Positions 14,255 to 16,789 of a stretch of DNA of 16,789 nucleotides are shown here, one piece after another. This stretch comes from JBHJOF01 sp050330055 (GTDB lineage: Bacteria > Pseudomonadota > Alphaproteobacteria > Kiloniellales > JAKSDN01). The translations under genes were made by a program, and so were the position numbers. The DNA lies in contig JBHJOF010000227.1 in NCBI GenBank assembly GCA_050330055.1, positions 1 to 16,789 of the forward strand, in the 5' to 3' direction. The notes below the pieces were generated by a model. The model did not search any database. It saw nothing but the letters and a program-made list of their open reading frames with translations, and was not told the DNA's origin. Numbering within the stretch: position 1 is the first letter of the stretch; every line of letters begins with the position of its first letter.

Positions 14255-15061
14255 ATGTCTCGGAGCATGTTCGGTGACTACCTCGCCCGCTGGCAGCTGA
14301 CGCCCGACGGCGATCCCATAATTACCCGTAACAGCAGGCTTTTGCCCGTACGGCAGGAGGGTGTGCCTGCCATGCTCAAAGTGGCCAGCGACGCCGAGGA
14401 ACGGCGTGGCGGCCTGCTGATGGCGTGGTGGGACGGCGACGGCGCGGCGCGCGTCCTGGCCCAAGAGGGCGATACCATCCTCTTGGAGCGTGCCACGGGT
14501 CCTGCCTCCTTAGCAGAGCTGGTCGGCAAGGGTCATGACGACGAGGCAAGCCGAATCATTTGCGCGGCGGCGGCCAGGCTCCACGTGCCGCGGCGCCGTC
14601 CGCCGCCGGACCTCATTCCCTTGCCGCAGCGGTTCAGCGAGCTGGAGCCCGCCGCCGCCAAGCACGGCGGCATCCTGGCGCTCTCCGCCTCGACAGCCCG
14701 GGCGTTGCTGGCAACGCCGCGCGAGGTGGCGGTGCTGCACGGCGACATCCATCACGGCAACATCCTCGACTTCGGCGAGCGTGGCTGGTTGGCGATCGAC
14801 CCCAAGGGCCTCGTCGGCGAGCGCGGCTTCGACTACGCCAACATCTTCTGCAATCCCGACCACGTCACGGCGACGACTTCCGCCCGCTTCGCCCGGCGCC
14901 TGGATGTGGTTCGCGCGACGGCCGGGCTGGAACAGCGGCGACTGCTGCAGTGGATCCTGGCCTGGGCCGGCCTCTCGGCCGCCTGGGCCCTCGACGACGG
15001 CTTGCCTCCCGACACGGCCTTGGCCGTGGCGGAGATTGCGGCGGACGCGCTAGGCCGATGA
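14255..15061 (+). CDS. aminoglycoside/hydroxyurea phosphotransferase-like kinase (APH(6)/PF04655 type)
   Basis: The 268-residue protein matches the APH(6)/hydroxyurea kinase family, which includes streptomycin 6-kinases. The N-terminal lobe has RNSRLLPVRQEGVPAMLKVA (Lys of the ATP site) and DTILLERATGPASLAELV as the hinge. The catalytic loop is VLHGDIHHGNILDFG (Asp and Asn of the kinase fold), followed by LAIDPKGLVGERGFDYANIF, where IDPKG replaces the DFG motif of protein kinases. Key residues are intact. The start at 14255 has GAAGAA 4 nt upstream; the ATG at 14267 would leave too little space after CGGAG. Chromosomal members are often unproven as resistance genes and may act on metabolites. 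It diverges from the GNAT-C39 gene across 174 nt that must carry both promoters. Confidence 0.87.
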   Translation: MSRSMFGDYLARWQLTPDGDPIITRNSRLLPVRQEGVPAMLKVASDAEERRGGLLMAWWDGDGAARVLAQEGDTILLERATGPASLAELVGKGHDDEASRIICAAAARLHVPRRRPPPDLIPLPQRFSELEPAAAKHGGILALSASTARALLATPREVAVLHGDIHHGNILDFGERGWLAIDPKGLVGERGFDYANIFCNPDHVTATTSARFARRLDVVRATAGLEQRRLLQWILAWAGLSAAWALDDGLPPDTALAVAEIAADALGR

Positions 15062-15285
15062 GCCCGCCCCTGCCCGTTTCGCACGGCCGGCCTCCCGCGC
15101 GGGACTGGGCCAAGCAGGGCGCGGCCGCAAGACTCATGCATGTTTCTGGACAGCCGCCCCGAGCCGTGGCTCGATCACCGCACGATCCGGCAGCCGGGCC
15201 CAACAGCCGGGTGGGGCTGGCCGATGATCAGCCGAGGGTGCAGGAAGGCACTCCCGCCGATCGGCAATAGCGAAGAGGCGAGGCT

Positions 15286-16789
15286 ATGGAGCATGACGCA
15301 AGGGGATACGATCCGAGGGGACACGACGCAGGCGACGGGGCCGCTCCCGGGACGCCATTTCCGCTGGAGATGACAGGGGGCGAGTTCCGGGCGCTCGGGC
15401 ACGATCTCATCGACCGGATCGCGGACTTCCTGGAGACGATCGCGGAACGGCCGGCCGCACCGCACCTCACCCCGCAGCAGGCCCGGGCGCGGGTCGGGCA
15501 GGACGCGCTTCCGGATTCGGGCGCGGATGCCGGGGCGCTGCTCGAGCGGGCGGCGGCGCTGCTGTTCGACGGCTGCCGCATCAACGGCCATCCCCGCTCC
15601 TGGGGCTACATCATCGGCTCGCCCGCGCCGCTCGGTATGCTGGCCGACCTGCTGGCCTCGTCCGTCAATCCGAACCTGGCGGCCTGGAACTCGGCGCCCG
15701 TGCCGACCGAGATTGAGGCCCAGGCGGTGCGCTGGATCGCCGAGCTCCTGGGCTATCCGGGCGACTGCGGCGGGCTGCTGGTGAGCGGCGGCAACATGGC
15801 CAACTTCGTCGGGTTCCTCACCGCCCGGCGGGCCAAGGCGCCCTGGGACCTGCGCCGCGAGGGCCTGGCCGCGCCCGGACAGGGCCGGCTGCGTCTCTAT
15901 ACCTCGGCGGAGACCCATACCTGGGTCGAGAAGGCGGCCGATCTCTTCGGGCTCGGCAGCGAGGCGATCCGCTGGGTGCCGGCCGACCGCGAGCAGCGCA
16001 TGGACGCGGCGGCGCTCGTCCGCCTCGTCGAGGCCGACAAGGCGGCAGGCGACCTGCCGTTCCTGCTCATCGGCACGGCGGGAACTGTGAGCACCGGCGC
16101 CGTCGATCCGCTCTTCCGCCTGGCCGAGATCGCGCGGGCGCACGACCTCTGGTTCCACGTCGACGGCGCCTATGGCGCGCCGGCCGTGCTTGCGCCGTCG
16201 GCGCCCGCGGAGCTGGCCGGGCTGCGGCTGGCCGATTCCATCGCCATCGACGCGCACAAATGGCTCTACCTTCCGCTCGAGGCCGGCTGCGCCCTGGTGC
16301 GCGACCGGCGCGCCCTGCGCAACACCTTCAGCTATCAGCCGCCCTACTACCACCACCATGTCGACGACAGGGAAGAGGTGCTGCACTATTTCGAGTACGG
16401 GCCGCAGAACTCGCGCTGTTTCCGGGCACTCAAGGTCTGGCTGGCCCTCCAGCGGGCCGGCCGCAGCGCCTATGCCGAAATGATCGCCGGCAACATCGCC
16501 TTGTCAGAGCGCCTGCACCGACGCATCGCCGCAACGCCGGAGCTGGAGGCCGCCACGCAGAACCTCAGCATCACGACCTTTCGCTTCGTGCCGCAGGATC
16601 TCGATCCCACGGCGGCAGAGGCCTACCTGAACGAGCTGAACGGGGCTCTGCTGACCGAGTTGCAGCGCAGCGGCGAGGCCTTCCTGTCGAACGCCGTAGT
16701 CGACGGCCGTTTTCTCCTCCGCGCCTGCATCACCAACTTTCGCTCGACCGAAGCGGACGTGGACGCGCTGCCGGAGATCGTGCTGCGGC
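15286..16789 (+). CDS. group II pyridoxal-phosphate-dependent decarboxylase, 3' end cut by window
   Basis: 501 codons are present without a stop, so the C-terminus is outside. The protein has the fold-type I layout of aromatic-amino-acid, glutamate and tyrosine decarboxylases: NPNLAAWNSAPVPTEIE near the substrate entry, GGLLVSGGNMANFVGFLTAR, His211 in SAETHTWVEKA (stacks on PLP), GTAGTVSTGAVDPL, Asp293 in WFHVDGAYGAP, and the PLP lysine Lys325 in AIDAHKWLY. It would decarboxylate an amino acid to an amine in the cytosol; the substrate is not readable. The first 29 residues are a Gly/Asp-rich extension before the conserved start (FPLEMTGGEFRALGHDLIDR). The ATG at 15286 has GAGG sequences upstream. 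It follows the kinase gene by 224 nt, in which I see nothing specific. Confidence 0.9.
   Translation, partial: MEHDARGYDPRGHDAGDGAAPGTPFPLEMTGGEFRALGHDLIDRIADFLETIAERPAAPHLTPQQARARVGQDALPDSGADAGALLERAAALLFDGCRINGHPRSWGYIIGSPAPLGMLADLLASSVNPNLAAWNSAPVPTEIEAQAVRWIAELLGYPGDCGGLLVSGGNMANFVGFLTARRAKAPWDLRREGLAAPGQGRLRLYTSAETHTWVEKAADLFGLGSEAIRWVPADREQRMDAAALVRLVEADKAAGDLPFLLIGTAGTVSTGAVDPLFRLAEIARAHDLWFHVDGAYGAPAVLAPSAPAELAGLRLADSIAIDAHKWLYLPLEAGCALVRDRRALRNTFSYQPPYYHHHVDDREEVLHYFEYGPQNSRCFRALKVWLALQRAGRSAYAEMIAGNIALSERLHRRIAATPELEAATQNLSITTFRFVPQDLDPTAAEAYLNELNGALLTELQRSGEAFLSNAVVDGRFLLRACITNFRSTEADVDALPEIVLR

Overview
The window is GC-rich (roughly two thirds G+C by eye) and reads as a piece of chromosome from an alphaproteobacterium, most likely a Rhodospirillales-type organism. 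The evidence is a DUF1013/TrcR regulator, a DUF1192 protein and a PIG3-type quinone oxidoreductase grouped together, which I remember as an alphaproteobacterial neighbourhood, plus several intergenic palindrome families of the kind that litter such genomes. Taxonomy is inference; there is no rRNA or tRNA gene here. Sixteen protein genes are supported, two of them cut by the window edges.

Layout. 1-2321: trcR (edge-cut) and a quinone oxidoreductase on the minus strand, then a divergent DUF1192 gene whose tail overlaps a small convergent two-helix membrane protein. 2704-5120: a plus-strand set of ParA-like ATPase, ribbon-helix-helix protein (4-bp overlap), PAS-like protein (5-nt gap) and a small conserved-looking protein, preceded by an AT-rich control region. 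5256-8535: a possible divergent ATP-grasp protein, then a CocE/NonD (S15) hydrolase. 8624-9856: a convergent ArsB/SLC13-type anion permease. 10082-14080: a minus-strand operon-like block, read as GNAT-C39 peptidase fusion, then RLAN-RimK ATP-grasp ligase (stop and start share one base), then a D-Ala-D-Ala-ligase-like ATP-grasp. 14255-16789: an APH(6)/hydroxyurea-type kinase and an edge-cut group II PLP decarboxylase.

The most interesting part is the 10082-14080 block. An acyltransferase, a papain-fold peptidase and two ATP-grasp ligases side by side look like a small-peptide or peptide-tag synthesis and trimming system. The RLAN-RimK/GNAT-peptidase pairing is known from comparative genomics, but to my knowledge its product is not established; the added Ddl-like enzyme makes this version worth examining.

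The second theme is palindromes. The gaps hold at least four unrelated inverted-repeat families: two copies of a GGGGACAGTATACC element (RAYT/REP-like), a GTCGTCCCGG element, a TGGTCGGC hairpin pair, and a CCCCTCACCC element. One GGGGACAG copy supplies the stop codon of the hydrolase gene, and the CCCCTCACCC element sits between two ligase genes of the putative operon.
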